Shown: piece after piece, positions 10,531 through 21,967 of the stretch
Layout of the letters: each line of letters begins with the position of its first letter
How positions within the stretch are numbered: the stretch's first letter is position 1
Assembly (NCBI GenBank): GCA_951799445.1
Contig: OX637296.1
Span: forward strand, 10,168,001-10,232,000
Origin: Pseudisothecium myosuroides
Taxonomy: Eukaryota; Streptophyta; Bryopsida; Hypnales; Lembophyllaceae
Direction of reading: 5' to 3'
DNA length: 64,000 bases
The notes under the pieces: generated by a model
The model's database searches: none
Seen by the model: the letters and a program-made list of their open reading frames with translations, nothing else
What the model was told of the DNA's origin: nothing
Translations under genes and position numbers: made by a program

Positions 10531-13240
10531 ACGCCCATTCAACTACAATGATTTGTCCTTTAAGTGAGTATGACATTAATAGTGAAAATTTTCCCTAATA
10601 ATTTTGTATTACATTTAAATTAGTGCAGACAATCGGCAGACTAAAGACATGGTTTATGAATGTTCAAACAAATTTTGTTTTTGTAAATATTATCAATGGA
10701 TTATATTTATCTGGTGTTTTGTGTGCAATTTTGTCTTGCCTTGTTTAAACACAAAACAAAAAGAAGTGACCTAAGAAGAAAGTGAAAAAAGTGATCAAGC
10801 TTGCATTGTGTAAAAAGCATGAAATTTTCACCAATGCTATTCAAAATAACATATTTCTATGCAGTTATGCTTAGATGAATGGGTTAGTGTTGTCCAACAT
10901 TTAGAGTCCAACGCTCTTCATATCATTATCAATGTGGACAACCAATTTAAATTTTTCACTAGTTAAAATCATAAAAAAATTGAGTTTTTAAATCTTTAAA
11001 CTTCAAAAAAATAATTTGAAAGGTTAAAATTTGTAAATTTATGAAATTAGAAAGTTCAATCTAGTTTGCTCTTATGCTAATTTATGGATTATTTTTAAAT
11101 TTTTAAATTTAATAACTAATGTTATGTAAATTATAAAATTTTAATTTTGTAAATGTCTTATAAACTTAAATTCTAAGATAATCTTAGTTAATTCAAATGA
11201 AATAATTTTTTTTATGAAATTTTATATTTTATTAAACTACAAATAAATAAAATAATTTCTTAGAAATTGGTTTAGATTAGAGAATTTAGTTCACAATTAT
11301 GGGCACAAATCTAAGCTCATGTACAAGTATACATGTTTAATGCCAAAAATGTAAGGTATATACATTTGTAATTTACACTTTCCAAAATGCAACAATTACA
11401 TTTGAACCAAAAAAGTGTGAAAAAAACTAAATGTTTATGACACAAGATGTACATAATCAAAACATAAGAGTGCAAGAAGATTTGGTACTAGATTTTGGTA
11501 CACTTACTTGAAAATTCATAACTAATTCATACAATGTCCAACTGCTGCATGCTAAAATACATGTAAATAAATCCTATTTCATTTGCCAATAAGATCCAAT
11601 AAACATAATGTACACTTAATAAGAGTAATTTCTACTCATTCAAATTGTAAGTAATGGCAATTATACGTACGTATACCTTATTCCATGTTCAAAGTGTTAA
11701 TAAGGTCACTCTGAGTTTTTATTGATTTTTGTACTTGTTACTATGCTCCTTTGCAAGAAGATAGTACACTGGCAATCAAAAACTAATAGATGGTATGTAA
11801 ACATGCCAATGACCAAGCAAATACCTTTCTTGGATTGTACACCAAGCATACTGATTCACTTCAATTGCAAATTCTTGCAACAAAGCAATTAGTGCACTTT
11901 CAAAGGTTTGTACTTGTTAAACGGGATGTCTACTTCACTTTCATAGAACTGGCTCTTATTACTCTCTATTACTCTAAATGCTCATATAGAAGCTTACATG
12001 CTTCGGTCTACTTAATCAAAATTCAATTTCTGAATTAGTTCTCTCCACCTTTCGAAACACCTTTCTACCATCACTCTCATCATCTTAGGCACCTTTTGCA
12101 AGATGTAAGAAAAACATCAATTTCATTAATATATGATGCAATTTTGTTATATTAATGGCTTGGTAGATCATCAAGGAAGAAAAAGAAATGAAGGGGAGAC
12201 GGAGTGGGAATCCTAGCTTAGTGGTGCTCATTATTGTTGATGAAATGCTATTTGCGTCGTTTTAATTTGAATATGTACAGCTCAACAAGCTAATGGAAAT
12301 GTCAAAATGACCCATAAAATATCCCAATCTAAGGGCCGGATTATACCAAGGCTAATCTAAAGGTTCCCTTGAATTATCAAAGCAGGGATTGGTGGAGAGA
12401 TTGGCGTGGTTCAAGTTGGGTTACACTTTGACCATAGGCCATGCCATTTTTCATGAATGAAAAATCTACTTGGGATCCTACATAGCTAAAGCAAATAATG
12501 TTTTGCTGGTTTTAGGAGCTTTTTTCTTGTCCACCTCTTTGAGATAGGCCTAATGGACTTCTAAGAGACCATGGCATGCTAGAACCTCACACCCATAGAT
12601 TTTTTTCTATTTAATTGATCTTACGGTTGACAATGTCGGATCTAATAATAAATAGATATGGCCTGGCTATGGTCTCTCTTGGGTTTATACCAAGACCATG
12701 CAAAGTGCCATTAATATATTCTCTCTTGGGCTCTTGCTTTGACATGGTCACATGACTCACATCTATCCAAAGGTACCCTGAAATACTTCTAGTCCTTGGT
12801 CTGACCCTGGTGTAAACCGGCCCTAACGGAATTGAAACTGAATGAGTAGAAACTGCATCATTCAGAGTGCATAGAGCATATCTTCAGTCAACCATTTGAG
12901 AAGTTCCTAACGAAGAGACTTTCTAAATTTTAGAACTGGTAGATGAAACAAGCTGGCATTGACAAATTCTTCAGTAATTTCAGATAACACTGAGTAATCA
13001 GGTGTGTCAATTGCCAACTTTGCAAATCTTCTCATTTACAAACAACTGTTTGATTATTGATCAGTTTCGAATCTACACATTTTGCGAAAAAAATCCAAGC
13101 ATTAGATCTCTGCAAAAATGGATGCACCCGAGGCTGATCACAGGAAAATTGGTCATCGAATAGAACGATAGGAAAGCATCAACTCCGAGAAAGAAGTAAG
13201 GTCACTAAATCCAGTGTATGAGTCTGATGGAAAAAAGCAA
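10531..13240. other. Gene-poor AT-rich stretch upstream of the F-box frame's 3' end
   Basis: Roughly 2.7 kb without a recognisable gene. The longest frame (11790-12038) shows no domain. From about 12180 the base composition becomes less AT-rich. The last few hundred bases before 13241 may include the 3' untranslated region of the minus-strand F-box gene. Confidence 0.4.
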
Positions 13241-14764
13241 CTACTTCGAACGGACTCTGTCGGCCGAACCGTTTGTAAGTTCAAGTTTCAGAATGCCTCG
13301 GAAACTAGGCTCAAAAAGGAATGACGGGGGGTTGAAGCTGTAGAAATTCTTTTCTGCACTTCCATCCCAAGTTGGCGCACTCAAGTTCCCTGTGCGATTT
13401 CCACTTATCATATCGTAGATGACGCCTGTGTGTGCCAAGTTGTTGAAAATGCACAACCTCCCCTCCCCGAACGGTAAGCACGTGTACTCCGGGTAGATCT
13501 GACGCCCTATCTGATTGCCAACCTTCGTCTCGGTCATCACGTTCCTCCACTTCTCTGGTGGACCTTCACCTGAATTGGGGTGCATGGCGTTCTGAAGTAT
13601 GTCAATGCGATGCTCAATAGTTCTCCGCGGTGTATAAGGATTGTGCTCCATCACCGAAAACACGACAATCTCTCCGTTGATATTGGACACCTGCATACTG
13701 TTCAAGTTGGACGCAGTCGGCAAAGGGCATGCCAGATCAGGTAACCATTTCCCCTCATCCACACTGTATGCCAGGAGGCCACGGCCACGGTCTCCATCCA
13801 AAAAGGCGACGCAATACAAAATCCCGTCCATGTAGGCGCCATTCTCATGCTCATTCCACTTAAAGACAGGCCCCGGAACGTCCTCGGTCACAGTCCACAT
13901 GGAGGTGCGAGAATCAAACACTTCGGTGATTTTCGAGAGATGCTCACTGCCGGCCCTGGCATTCCCGGCGACAATAATCTTGAAGGAATCTCCCGTTGAA
14001 GCAACCACCATCTGCAGTAGCACAGGACTCCGGGGATGGTTCAGAGGCGGGAGCTCCCTCCACCTTCCGGTCAGGGGATTGAGTACTACAATCTTAGACT
14101 CTGCGATCTCCTGAAATGCCAGAGAGGACTGGACTGCAGCGACACAGACACACAGGAGGCCGCCAGCTCCACAAATAGAATGATCTTTGAACAAGTTGAT
14201 GTCCAATTTGGGGAGCATTGCAAACGGCGGTAACTTCATCCAAGTTTGGGTATCCAAGTCATAGCCAGCGCATCGCCAAACATTATCATCGCGAACGTAG
14301 AAGTGTAGCCCTGTGAGCCGTGCCTCTCGGGATTGCTGGCTCTCTCGGCAACAAGAAAATCCGTCATCCTCTATGCGGGCTTTGAACAACTTGCATACTC
14401 TTTTCTCTTGAAACAAAGTTTTGTAATCGAGTTTGGCCAGAATGGAGTCCAAGATTTCGTCTGAGAAGTCGCAGAGATTCGAGACGCTTTTTTGGTCATC
14501 ATTGTTTTGTGCAGGTCCATCCTCTCTCCTGGACACTGCTTCGACTAAGGTCTCATCCGCGGACCATGCCTTTCTCTCTGGCACAGCACAGCTGGTAACC
14601 TGGCGCCTGGAGGAATCACTACACCCGACACAAGCAGATAATCGGTAGTTCTTGGAAATGTACTTAGGAATCAACCAGACAGAAATTGAGTTGAAGCTGT
14701 AGAGCTTATGCAATGTACAGAAGAATACGTACGTAACTGTGCACTCCGATCCAATTGAAATCAA
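13241..14764 (-). CDS. F-box/kelch-repeat protein (5' end unresolved)
   Basis: An open frame of 507 codons. An F-box-like segment (FSDEILDSILAKLDYKTLF, then RVCKLFKARIED) sits at about residues 99-132. It is followed by a kelch/galactose-oxidase-like propeller with repeats such as NVWRCAGYDLDTQTWMKLPP, KIVVLNPLTGRWRELPPL, EVFDSRTSMWTV and LLAYSVDEGKWLPDL. Such proteins are the substrate-recruiting subunits of SCF ubiquitin ligases, binding SKP1 through the F-box and a target through the propeller. The frame opens on TTG, and the first in-frame Met is at residue 176, after the F-box. The true start must therefore lie in an unlocated upstream exon, or the gene has lost it. Possible 3' splice sites lie near codons 22 and 55 (CTCTACAG|C, CGCCAG|G). 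A TATA box stands just upstream. GC content is much higher than in the flanks, as expected for a retained gene. Confidence 0.75.
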   Translation of the reverse strand: MISIGSECTVTYVFFCTLHKLYSFNSISVWLIPKYISKNYRLSACVGCSDSSRRQVTSCAVPERKAWSADETLVEAVSRREDGPAQNNDDQKSVSNLCDFSDEILDSILAKLDYKTLFQEKRVCKLFKARIEDDGFSCCRESQQSREARLTGLHFYVRDDNVWRCAGYDLDTQTWMKLPPFAMLPKLDINLFKDHSICGAGGLLCVCVAAVQSSLAFQEIAESKIVVLNPLTGRWRELPPLNHPRSPVLLQMVVASTGDSFKIIVAGNARAGSEHLSKITEVFDSRTSMWTVTEDVPGPVFKWNEHENGAYMDGILYCVAFLDGDRGRGLLAYSVDEGKWLPDLACPLPTASNLNSMQVSNINGEIVVFSVMEHNPYTPRRTIEHRIDILQNAMHPNSGEGPPEKWRNVMTETKVGNQIGRQIYPEYTCLPFGEGRLCIFNNLAHTGVIYDMISGNRTGNLSAPTWDGSAEKNFYSFNPPSFLFEPSFRGILKLELTNGSADRVRSK

Positions 14765-14810
14765 TTGAGAGCAGTTAGAAGTTCAAGGATCGGAACAGAG
14801 TGACCAAAGT

Positions 14811-14819
14811 AATATATAG
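14811..14819 (-). promoter_or_regulatory. Possible TATA box of the F-box gene
   Basis: Reads CTATATATT on the minus strand, about 50 bp before the first open codon of the F-box frame. Position and strand suit a core promoter, but no transcript start can be seen. If it is used, the first exon would contain no in-frame ATG. Confidence 0.35.
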
Positions 14820-16332
14820 TCAATTGGGGCGCCTGCTTTCTGTGTCGGTATCCTATTCACTCTACAGTAGTACAGTGACATGCATCGTCAGTTCGTGAGA
14901 CGATTTTAACGACCTACTGTAAGTCACGTTTCCGAACACTGTTGCCCTCGTGTCAGAGGCCACGTTGTCCTGCATAAAGACCTCCAACGATAGGGTTATG
15001 AAAAAATCCCTCTCGCGAGGAAGGGAAGGCTGTATTCCTTTCACAACATAAGTTCATACCTGTCCGAGATTTTAGATCTTTGTGAAACTACATGTATGTC
15101 ACAATTTTTGGGGCCAGCAGGGAAATCTACGGAGAAAATCTTAGATTGCGGTTCATTGCGGTTCATTTAGATTAAGATATCCGATTGATGTCCATCAGCT
15201 CTCATTATGTCTATAATTTGCAGATGTTGCTGAGACTTGGACATACCCTTGCAACACTAGAATTAACGACGACTGTCAACATGAGATCGATGGATCGAAT
15301 GGAAGAGAGGAAGGAAGGACCAGCGCTTCTCAGAAGCCTGCCAAACTCAGTAGAAACTAACCGAGAACAATGTAGCAAATACGAATACATGATCATCACA
15401 AAAATTAGCAAGTGAAATTGGCCGGCCTCTACAAACGTACTAGGGTTTTACGAACACCCGTTCCCTACTGAAATTCGATCCAGCCTTGAGATCTGCGGAT
15501 CATCCCGACGCAGTGAAAGCGATTCCTTACTATCGACACTACTACGATGGAAAGAAACTACGAATTTACTGCTTCAGTCACAACATTGCAAAACGCACGG
15601 CGCATTGCAAGAAAGCACCGATTTCAAGATGCATTCCATTACTTCTGTTTTTTAGGAAACAAACTGAGACAAATATATTTTTCATTTCATCAAAGAAACC
15701 ATGAGTATGTTACCTGAGGCACTTTCGAACATCCGATTGGATGACGGACGGAACTGAAATGGGCTCCATCGCAAGAGCAAGCTCGAGAGCAATGTTTCTC
15801 CCAGAATTACGCAATTTAAAAATCTTCTTGAATGTCCGCAGCCGCAGATTCTTGGGCCAGAAAGAATGCAATCGCGATGAGACTGCAATTGCAAATGTTC
15901 AAAGCGGTGCAAACACTCTCTGCCGATCACAAAACTTGAAAAGAACTTTTAGCCAGTGTCGCGTGCGCAGCAGCACGTCTCTCGAGATACCAAACTTGTG
16001 GAAATGAGCAGATTGTGCAAATTTCACAACAACGCAAACACTCTCTGCCGATACACAACCTAAAGAGAGCTATGTCGATGTTTAGCCAATGTCGCACGCA
16101 CATCGCATGCTGAGTAGCGATCAGGAAACTGTGGAGAGTAAAACGAAAGGCATGGAACGAAGATGGCCGGCCTGCTCAACATTATAGTGTGGAGATGTCT
16201 GTGTCGGTATTCGGTAAGAGCCTTCTTTCAGGGATCGGTGGGGTTGGTGCGTTCTCCGACACCGGAGCTTACAAATGTCTGTTCCTTCGACAGCATGGAA
16301 TTCATTCTCCTACTTGCACGGCCCAAAAGCCG
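14820..16332. other. Intergenic, with a diverged 125-bp direct duplication
   Basis: No gene recognised. Two related segments, about 15909-15975 and 16034-16105, share CAAACACTCTCTGCCGAT, GCCAxTGTCGC and flanking words in the same order. A short tandem GCGGTTCATT lies at 15148-15167. Confidence 0.4.
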
Positions 16333-16624
16333 GGTAACTACACCTAAAATTGACCATCTAAGCAATTCAGCTGATTTCAGCATGGTTCTCATTATTATAT
16401 TAGAATTTTTTTTTGTGGGGTCTTGTTGGTAGTCTAAAGGGAATTTTAGATTATCTAAGAATGCATTTTTTGGATACCGTATGAATAAACTATGAATATT
16501 CAAAGTGATGAAAATAGGTGTTTCTAAAACCGACCCTAGATTCTCATGAATAATGGGAGTACGTTTTAGGCAAGAATTTGTAGGGGACAATTTTAGAAAA
16601 GGGTCAAAATTGGATATAGTTACC
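16333..16624 (+). mobile_element. GGTAACTA-family MITE, copy 2
   Basis: 292 bp, starting GGTAACTACACCTAAAATTG and ending CAAAATTGGATATAGTTACC, whose reverse complement GGTAACTATATCCAATTTTG is the matching inverted end. It is collinear with 7655-7940 in the same orientation. It sits between two copies of a GGAAxTCxTTCTCCTxCTTG word (16299 and 16630 regions). That word occurs again near 17872, so the element landed in or beside an older repeat. Confidence 0.7.
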
Positions 16625-18436
16625 TTACTGGAACTCGTTCTCCTGCTTGCCTGTAGATAGGACATTTGGCCTTTATATTTTGAGTTTTTGTTGTAATTTT
16701 GTATGCCTTTTGTTTGGTTTTGCAGGCTTATTTTGAAGTTTAAGTTCCAATTTGGTAATTTTGGAGTGATTAAACCGAGTTGGAAGTACAGTTTTAGGTG
16801 TTAATTTTGGATGTGATAGGGATCAGTTCCAAGTAGGAGTCTGTTGGTCCGTATAGGTTCCAATTCGGTGGATGAGGTGGTAGCCAGTTGGCATTGATTA
16901 TAAACGTTGAACCGAGTTGGATTCAAGGTAGTTGGTAGTTTCCAAGTGGGTCAAAGCAGCTAGTCATCTCTCTAGTTGGAGTAACTGTCCTTCTCTGTAG
17001 TATTAGAGGAAGTTGAAAGGCTCATTTTCTTTTACCACTTATTTTGAGCTTTTGAGTGTGTCCAGCGAGTGAAGCTGTTTTCGTGTGTTTGATGTTTGTG
17101 TGTGTTTCCAAGTTGGTTTAATTGATCTGTGATTTTATTCTTGATAAAAATTGAGAGCAATACCAAGTTGGTGTGAAGATTAAGTCATAGAAAAGTAATG
17201 TGATCTGAGTGAAATATGAATGGAGAGTTTTAAAGTTTGAATGTTGTCTTTATTCTGTTTCCTAATTACGTATGTGAGTGCCATATATTATTTGTCAATT
17301 AAGAGGATATGTGAATGTGAGTGGTGTTGATAGAATTTATGAGCAATGGATAATGCTAAGAGTGATAAGAAAGTTAATTCTAAGTTGGCATGTAAGAGTT
17401 GCAAATATTGTAATAAGCAAAATTATGAGAAGCTAAAGTGTGATGTGAAAGGCACGGATTCCAAGTTGGTGAAGAAGACATTGGTGGTTCCATTAAAGGA
17501 AGATAAGTGCAAGTGACAAGTGAGGAGTTTTAAAGATAATCAAGTGTACTTGTGGCAACCCAATTTGGATAAAGATTGAAGTGCAAGACAATTAAAGACT
17601 AAAAGATAAAAGAAGACCAATTTTGGATAATCACTTCACCCTTGTGGCCATTAAGAGTGGAGTGACAAATTTTGCAATTAGAGTTAATTGTGGGGATAAT
17701 AAAAGATGCATGTGGTTAATGAATTACCTTCTTTGTTCTTAGGTTGCGAATGCCCATTAGGTAATTAAATAGAACAAATCCTATTTGACTGACCTCCCTG
17801 GAACGAATTAAACTATACTTGGTGTAAATTTCTAAAGAGGAACCAAGTTTAACTACATTGCCCACAAATGAGTGGAACTCATTCTCCTACTTGTCTGCTC
17901 ATTAGTGGAACTCTTCTTGTCTTTTAGTATTTTTTTTGGCCCACTAGGCATACATATAAGTCCACCTTCATGCCCTCCTCTTTGGGCATTTTGTGAAAAA
18001 GATGGCCAACCAAGAGGGCTCCTTTTTCCACAAAATGCTTGACTCTCAAGGCGTTAATCAGGGTACGTCCAAAAACATGGGAAATGAACATCGCTTAGAT
18101 GAACAAAAAACATTCCAATTAAAAAATTTTAAATTTCTCGTTTAATGTTAGGATTCTAGTCATGAAACTTAATTCTATTGACACTCCGTTCATTGCCTTG
18201 ATACCATCAATCACATTGCAATCTCTACAACATAAAACACAAAATACACAATAGAATGCAAAGGTGATTGCTCAACCTTGAGTTCCTTCAAATTAACAAG
18301 AGAAAGCGTGAGGGATAAGCCTCCCTTCACTAGCTTTAAAGAAAGCAATGAGATGAACCTTGATAACCGCTAATGTAACCGCCACTCCCAAGTCTATGTT
18401 TCCTTAAGTCAAGCGTTAAGACAAAGTTGTAACATA
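16625..18436. repeat. Region studded with CCAAGTTGG-like words; possible retroelement leader
   Basis: Between 16747 and about 17570 the word CCAAGTTGG or a one- or two-base variant (CCGAGTTGG, CCAATTTGG, CCAATTCGG, CCAAGTGGG, CCAAGTAGG) occurs about a dozen times, for example at 16747, 16775, 16829, 16860, 16912, 16942, 17108, 17163 and 17461. A 56-codon ATG frame at 17346-17516 is lysine-rich with four cysteines and matches nothing I know. An imperfect hairpin sits at 17986-18038 (GCATTTTGTG/CACAAAATGC). Near 18195-18215 the minus strand reads TGGTATCAAGGCAATGA, like a tRNA-Met primer-binding site, but no LTR pair can be delimited. Confidence 0.35.
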
Positions 18437-18470
18437 ACACACACACACACACACACACATACACACACAC
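18437..18470. repeat. (AC)n microsatellite
   Basis: An uninterrupted AC run with one T interruption at 18460, directly beyond the 3' end of the chromovirus coding sequence. Confidence 0.9.
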
Positions 18471-18500
18471 CTCCCTTTGGGATCCCACTACCTCGGGATG

Positions 18501-19730
18501 TCAAATGTGGAAATCCTTGATTGCTTGTGGAGCATTCCGCAAATTTGCCACTGGTTCCCATGAATGTTGTTCCGATCCATATCCTTCCCATGCCACCAAA
18601 TATTGGAGTTTCTTCCATTGGCAGCTTATCCTAGAATCTAGTATTTTGTGGACCTCTCACTCGATATCTCCTTCAAGTGTAACAATCGGTGGCAGTGGTT
18701 TTTGCCGTTGTCCTATGATTGTATCTTGACGGTATGGTTCCAGGAGAGATACATGGAATACGTCGTGAATCCAAAGTGATTTAGATAATTTCGATCAATA
18801 CACCAAATTTGAAAGTTTAGCTATTATAGGAAATGGGCCCAAGAATTTTGGAGTCAACTTTTTGGACGGTGCTATCGTGGCGATGTTGTCATGGCGCAAG
18901 AGGACTTTGTCACCCACCTTGCAATTGTCGCACTCTTTCTTCTGCCACTGGAATTGTCAATGTTGTTGGTGTGGTGAAGGATAATGCGGGATTATATCCA
19001 TACGTAGCATAGAACGGTGAATACCCCGTGGCCAAATGGAGAGCATTATTGTAAGCAAATTCGGCTATAGGAAGCATCTCCGACCAATCATCTTGTCTTT
19101 TAGCTGTGAACATTCTATAAAAAATCTCTAATATCTAGTTGATTCTTTCTATTTGCCCATTTGATTGAAGGTGAAATATTGTTGTTGGAGACGGATGAAT
19201 TCAAAAGAATTCATACAATTGTTTCATAAATTTTTATACAGAAACAGTGCCCCGGTCGGATATTATTTTGTCTAGGGTTCCGTGATGTTTTTAGACATGA
19301 TTTAAGTATAACATAGCTATTCCATTAGAGTCAATGGTTTCATTAGTTGGAATAAAATGCACCAATTTTGTATTTTTATCAACTACTACTATAATGGCGT
19401 TGTATCCTTCACTTTTCGGCAGTTTTACAATTAAATCACTTGTTACTCGTTTTCATGAGGATTCGGCCATCGGGATTGGTTGTAATAAACCATATTGGCT
19501 ATGATTTTTCGGTTTGGATCGTTGACATAAATCACATTTGTCCACATAACACTGAACATAACGGCATATATTTGACCTATAGAATGTTTTGGCTATGAGA
19601 TCCAACGTTTTGGCTCTTCCTTGGTGTCTTGCAGCTATGGCGTCATGCCTTGATTGTAGTATTTGCTGTCGCAATTCCTCGTCATCCAATACAAATTTTG
19701 CATCTCAAAAATAAATAATTCCATCTATAA
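18501..19730 (-). pseudogene. Chromovirus integrase and chromodomain
   Basis: The integrase starts with an H2C2 zinc finger (HDAIAARHQG ... CDLCQRSK, 19530-19660). The catalytic core follows, with all three acidic residues visible: D in VVVDKNTKLVHF, D in ISDRGTVS and E in NGQIERIN. Next come AEFAYNNALHLATGYSPF and a C-terminal GDKVLLRH segment. A chromodomain ends the frame (KILDSRI, LQYLVAWEGYGSE, SWEPVANLRNAPQAIKDFH) at 18501. Integrase inserts the cDNA, and the chromodomain is thought to steer insertion to marked chromatin. At least four in-frame stops are present, one where family members have Trp just before the core (TGG to TGA). Confidence 0.85.
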
Positions 19731-20103
19731 ATTTATATGCTTGAAACCTTCGCCGTATGTCAGATGGGGCCTTTTCAGATCCATTCCTAAAAAATGCTAA
19801 TAGTTATTTAAGAGTTGAATCTTTACTTGTAGCCATTTTGATGTATTCTATAATTCTTGCGTCAATCCAAACCGGTTCACACAAATCTAGCATTGTTAGC
19901 CTTAATAGCGGTCTTGCCATGCCTTTATCTTCTTTGATAATATTGCTCTTCCTTGAGAGCATGTCTGCCCTTCCATTCTACAACCCTAGTCTTTGTTGGA
20001 TGCTAAAATTGAAAGCCAAGAGTTGCTTTGACTATCGGGCCTGTTGTTGGTTAAGTTGTTTTGTAGTTAAAAATTGCTCCAAATTTTTGTGGTCGAAAAT
20101 TAC

Positions 20104-20252
20104 TCATATTTGATGTAGAGACCCTTCAAGATAAACCCGCCAATCTTGGAAAGCTAATACTATACTCAATAATTCTTTATCATATATTTGTAATTTTGCT
20201 CTGTCGGTGACATCTTTGAGCTTTGGTATGCACATGGATGCAAGTGCCCATC
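20104..20252 (-). pseudogene. Chromovirus RNase H, second half
   Basis: Continues the RNase H fold started at 25347-25500. Recognisable words are HPCAYQS, KMSPTEQNY and LLSIVLAFQDWRVYLEG, in more than one frame, so at least one frameshift is present. It joins directly to the other half when the solo LTR and one CCATC copy are removed. Confidence 0.75.
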
Positions 20253-21542
20253 TGTGAGCTCCCAATTTGTCACTTGGAACTCGTAGAATTATTTTTTTGG
20301 AAATTTGCAAGTTAAAGTTGATAAAAGTATAGAAAAATCCATAAAAAGAGTGTAGAACCGAAATAGGGTTGTGTCATACCCATTATAGTATTTGGTCTAG
20401 ATTTGTGTTTTTTACTTAGAATCCCCCAAACCTTGCCTAAAAATAATATAGAAATAACAAAAAGGTTAGAGTTAGAGGATTCGAGTCACACAGCCCCCAA
20501 AGGGCTAAATCCCACCATGAATGTGGCGATTCATGGCTAGGTCGGTCCGAGGGATCCACAGCGAGGCCACTAGGTCGGGTCCTAGAGTTAGATTTAGAAT
20601 TCCCCATTAGATCGACGAATTCCCAAAATCTCGATTGTTAGCATGTAGGAGCCACTCACGCAAGACCGGGCCCGTGGAGGAATCTACAGCCCAAGGATGG
20701 TGTTCCAAGGTGAATCCCATGCCAGGAGTCCAACGGCGAAATCGGTTCGCCAAGATTCCTCCACCTGCAGAAGATTCCCGCACCGTTGCTAATTCGAGGA
20801 GATGGCCAGTTTAAATCTCCATTGACCAATCGTGCCAGGTACGGAAACGCACCCGCACGTCTTTCATGCGACTCCCTGAGAGGTCACGTGAAAAATCCCG
20901 GCATCTTCCGACTTGCAGAAGAACCTTTTTCCGGGTGGTCAACCCTCCTAACCTCCAACGGGAATTTCATGGAAATTACCTAGGTTACAATAAAATCTCA
21001 CTAAAAATTAGACTAGCTTGTTTTATGTTAATAATGCGCTCCGTGAAGTTTCACGACATTCCAATAGCGGCAAGTACCCGAACCGGCGAGATTCCTCGGG
21101 AATTAGCCACGTGGCGGGGTCCCCGCCACGTTGACCGGCATCTCGGGCCCATACGATGGCGAAACGAAGTCAACCAAAAGTCCTTCCCAACTCTCTCGCA
21201 CCTACCGGAGATCCTAGGCTACTCACATTTCTCAAAATAGGAGACCCCCAAGATCTAGGATTTTACCACGATTTGGTTTTTAAACTAAATTAGCCTACGA
21301 TGGGTTTTTGGCCTCAATACGAGGGGTAGAGGGGTTTTGGACTAAACACGGCAATCTGGATTCAACGGCGCAATCCGTTTGGCGATTGGAGCTAATCTCC
21401 AAAAGTTAGGATGTTGGTCCAGCATAGATGGTAGAAGTAGAAATTTAGGATGTAGGATGAAAATCTTTGAGGATGAGGATGAAAATCCCCGTTGATAAGG
21501 TTACCTTAGAACTCTAGAGGGAGGGGTGAGCCCTTGGAAACC

Positions 21543-21549
21543 TATATAA
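21543..21549 (+). promoter_or_regulatory. TATA box of LTR copy 1
   Basis: CCTATATAAGGGCCC, 1290 bp from the LTR start. Equivalent TATA boxes, each followed by GGGCCC, lie at about 31689-31695 (minus), 55359-55365 (minus) and 61301-61307 (plus), all 1.27-1.29 kb inside their LTRs. Such conservation in position and sequence argues for a real Pol II promoter. Confidence 0.75.
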
Positions 21550-21850
21550 GGGCCCCATTTCTCTCTCTAGAACACCCCCAATTCTTGTTTTGGGTCCGTG
21601 GGTCCAAGTTATTTTGGATATTTTGGCGTTTGAAGCCAAAAACCTCTACGGTGTTTTTGGAGCACTTTCGGCTCCATTGTTGCTTATTTTCAAGCTTTGA
21701 AGGTCCTTGGGGGTCCTTCTACCTCGCTTTGTGTACTCTTTTGTGAAGTTTTTGGTACCTTGTCGTAAGTGGAGAGCCTCTCTCTCCCTCTTGTACGTGT
21801 TGTGATCTAACTTGTGAAGTTAAGAGTCTTTTTTGTATCTTGCACTAATC

Positions 21851-21902
21851 CTAAAGTCACCCCCCATCGTACCTTGGCGATGCCGCTTTGGGGGGCCTTT
21901 AG
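21851..21902 (+). ncRNA. Conserved stem-loop in the LTR leader, copy 1
   Basis: CTAAAG...CTTTAG and CCCCCC...GGGGGG form an outer stem, and CATCG/CGATG forms an inner stem around ACCTTGG. The same hairpin stands at the same place in the other three LTRs, with changed but still pairing inner bases in copy 4 (AAGC/GCTT). It would lie about 280 nt downstream of the presumed transcript start. Possible roles are dimerisation, packaging or translational control. Confidence 0.6.
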
Positions 21903-21967
21903 CGTGTGAGCTTTGTGTTGCCACGTGGTCTAACTTGTGTGTTTTCCTCTTTGTTTTTTTTCTTACA

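Noticed and set aside
13641..14233. Several plus-strand frames of 64-71 codons
   Set aside because: They are antisense shadows of the F-box/kelch frame.
16228..16665. 145-codon frame on the minus strand
   Set aside because: It covers the GGTAACTA MITE and its flanks; the other MITE copy has no equivalent frame.
18195..18215. Primer-binding site for tRNA-Met on the minus strand
   Set aside because: TGGTATCAAGGCAATGA is suggestive, but it stands downstream of the chromovirus and no LTR border is visible beside it.
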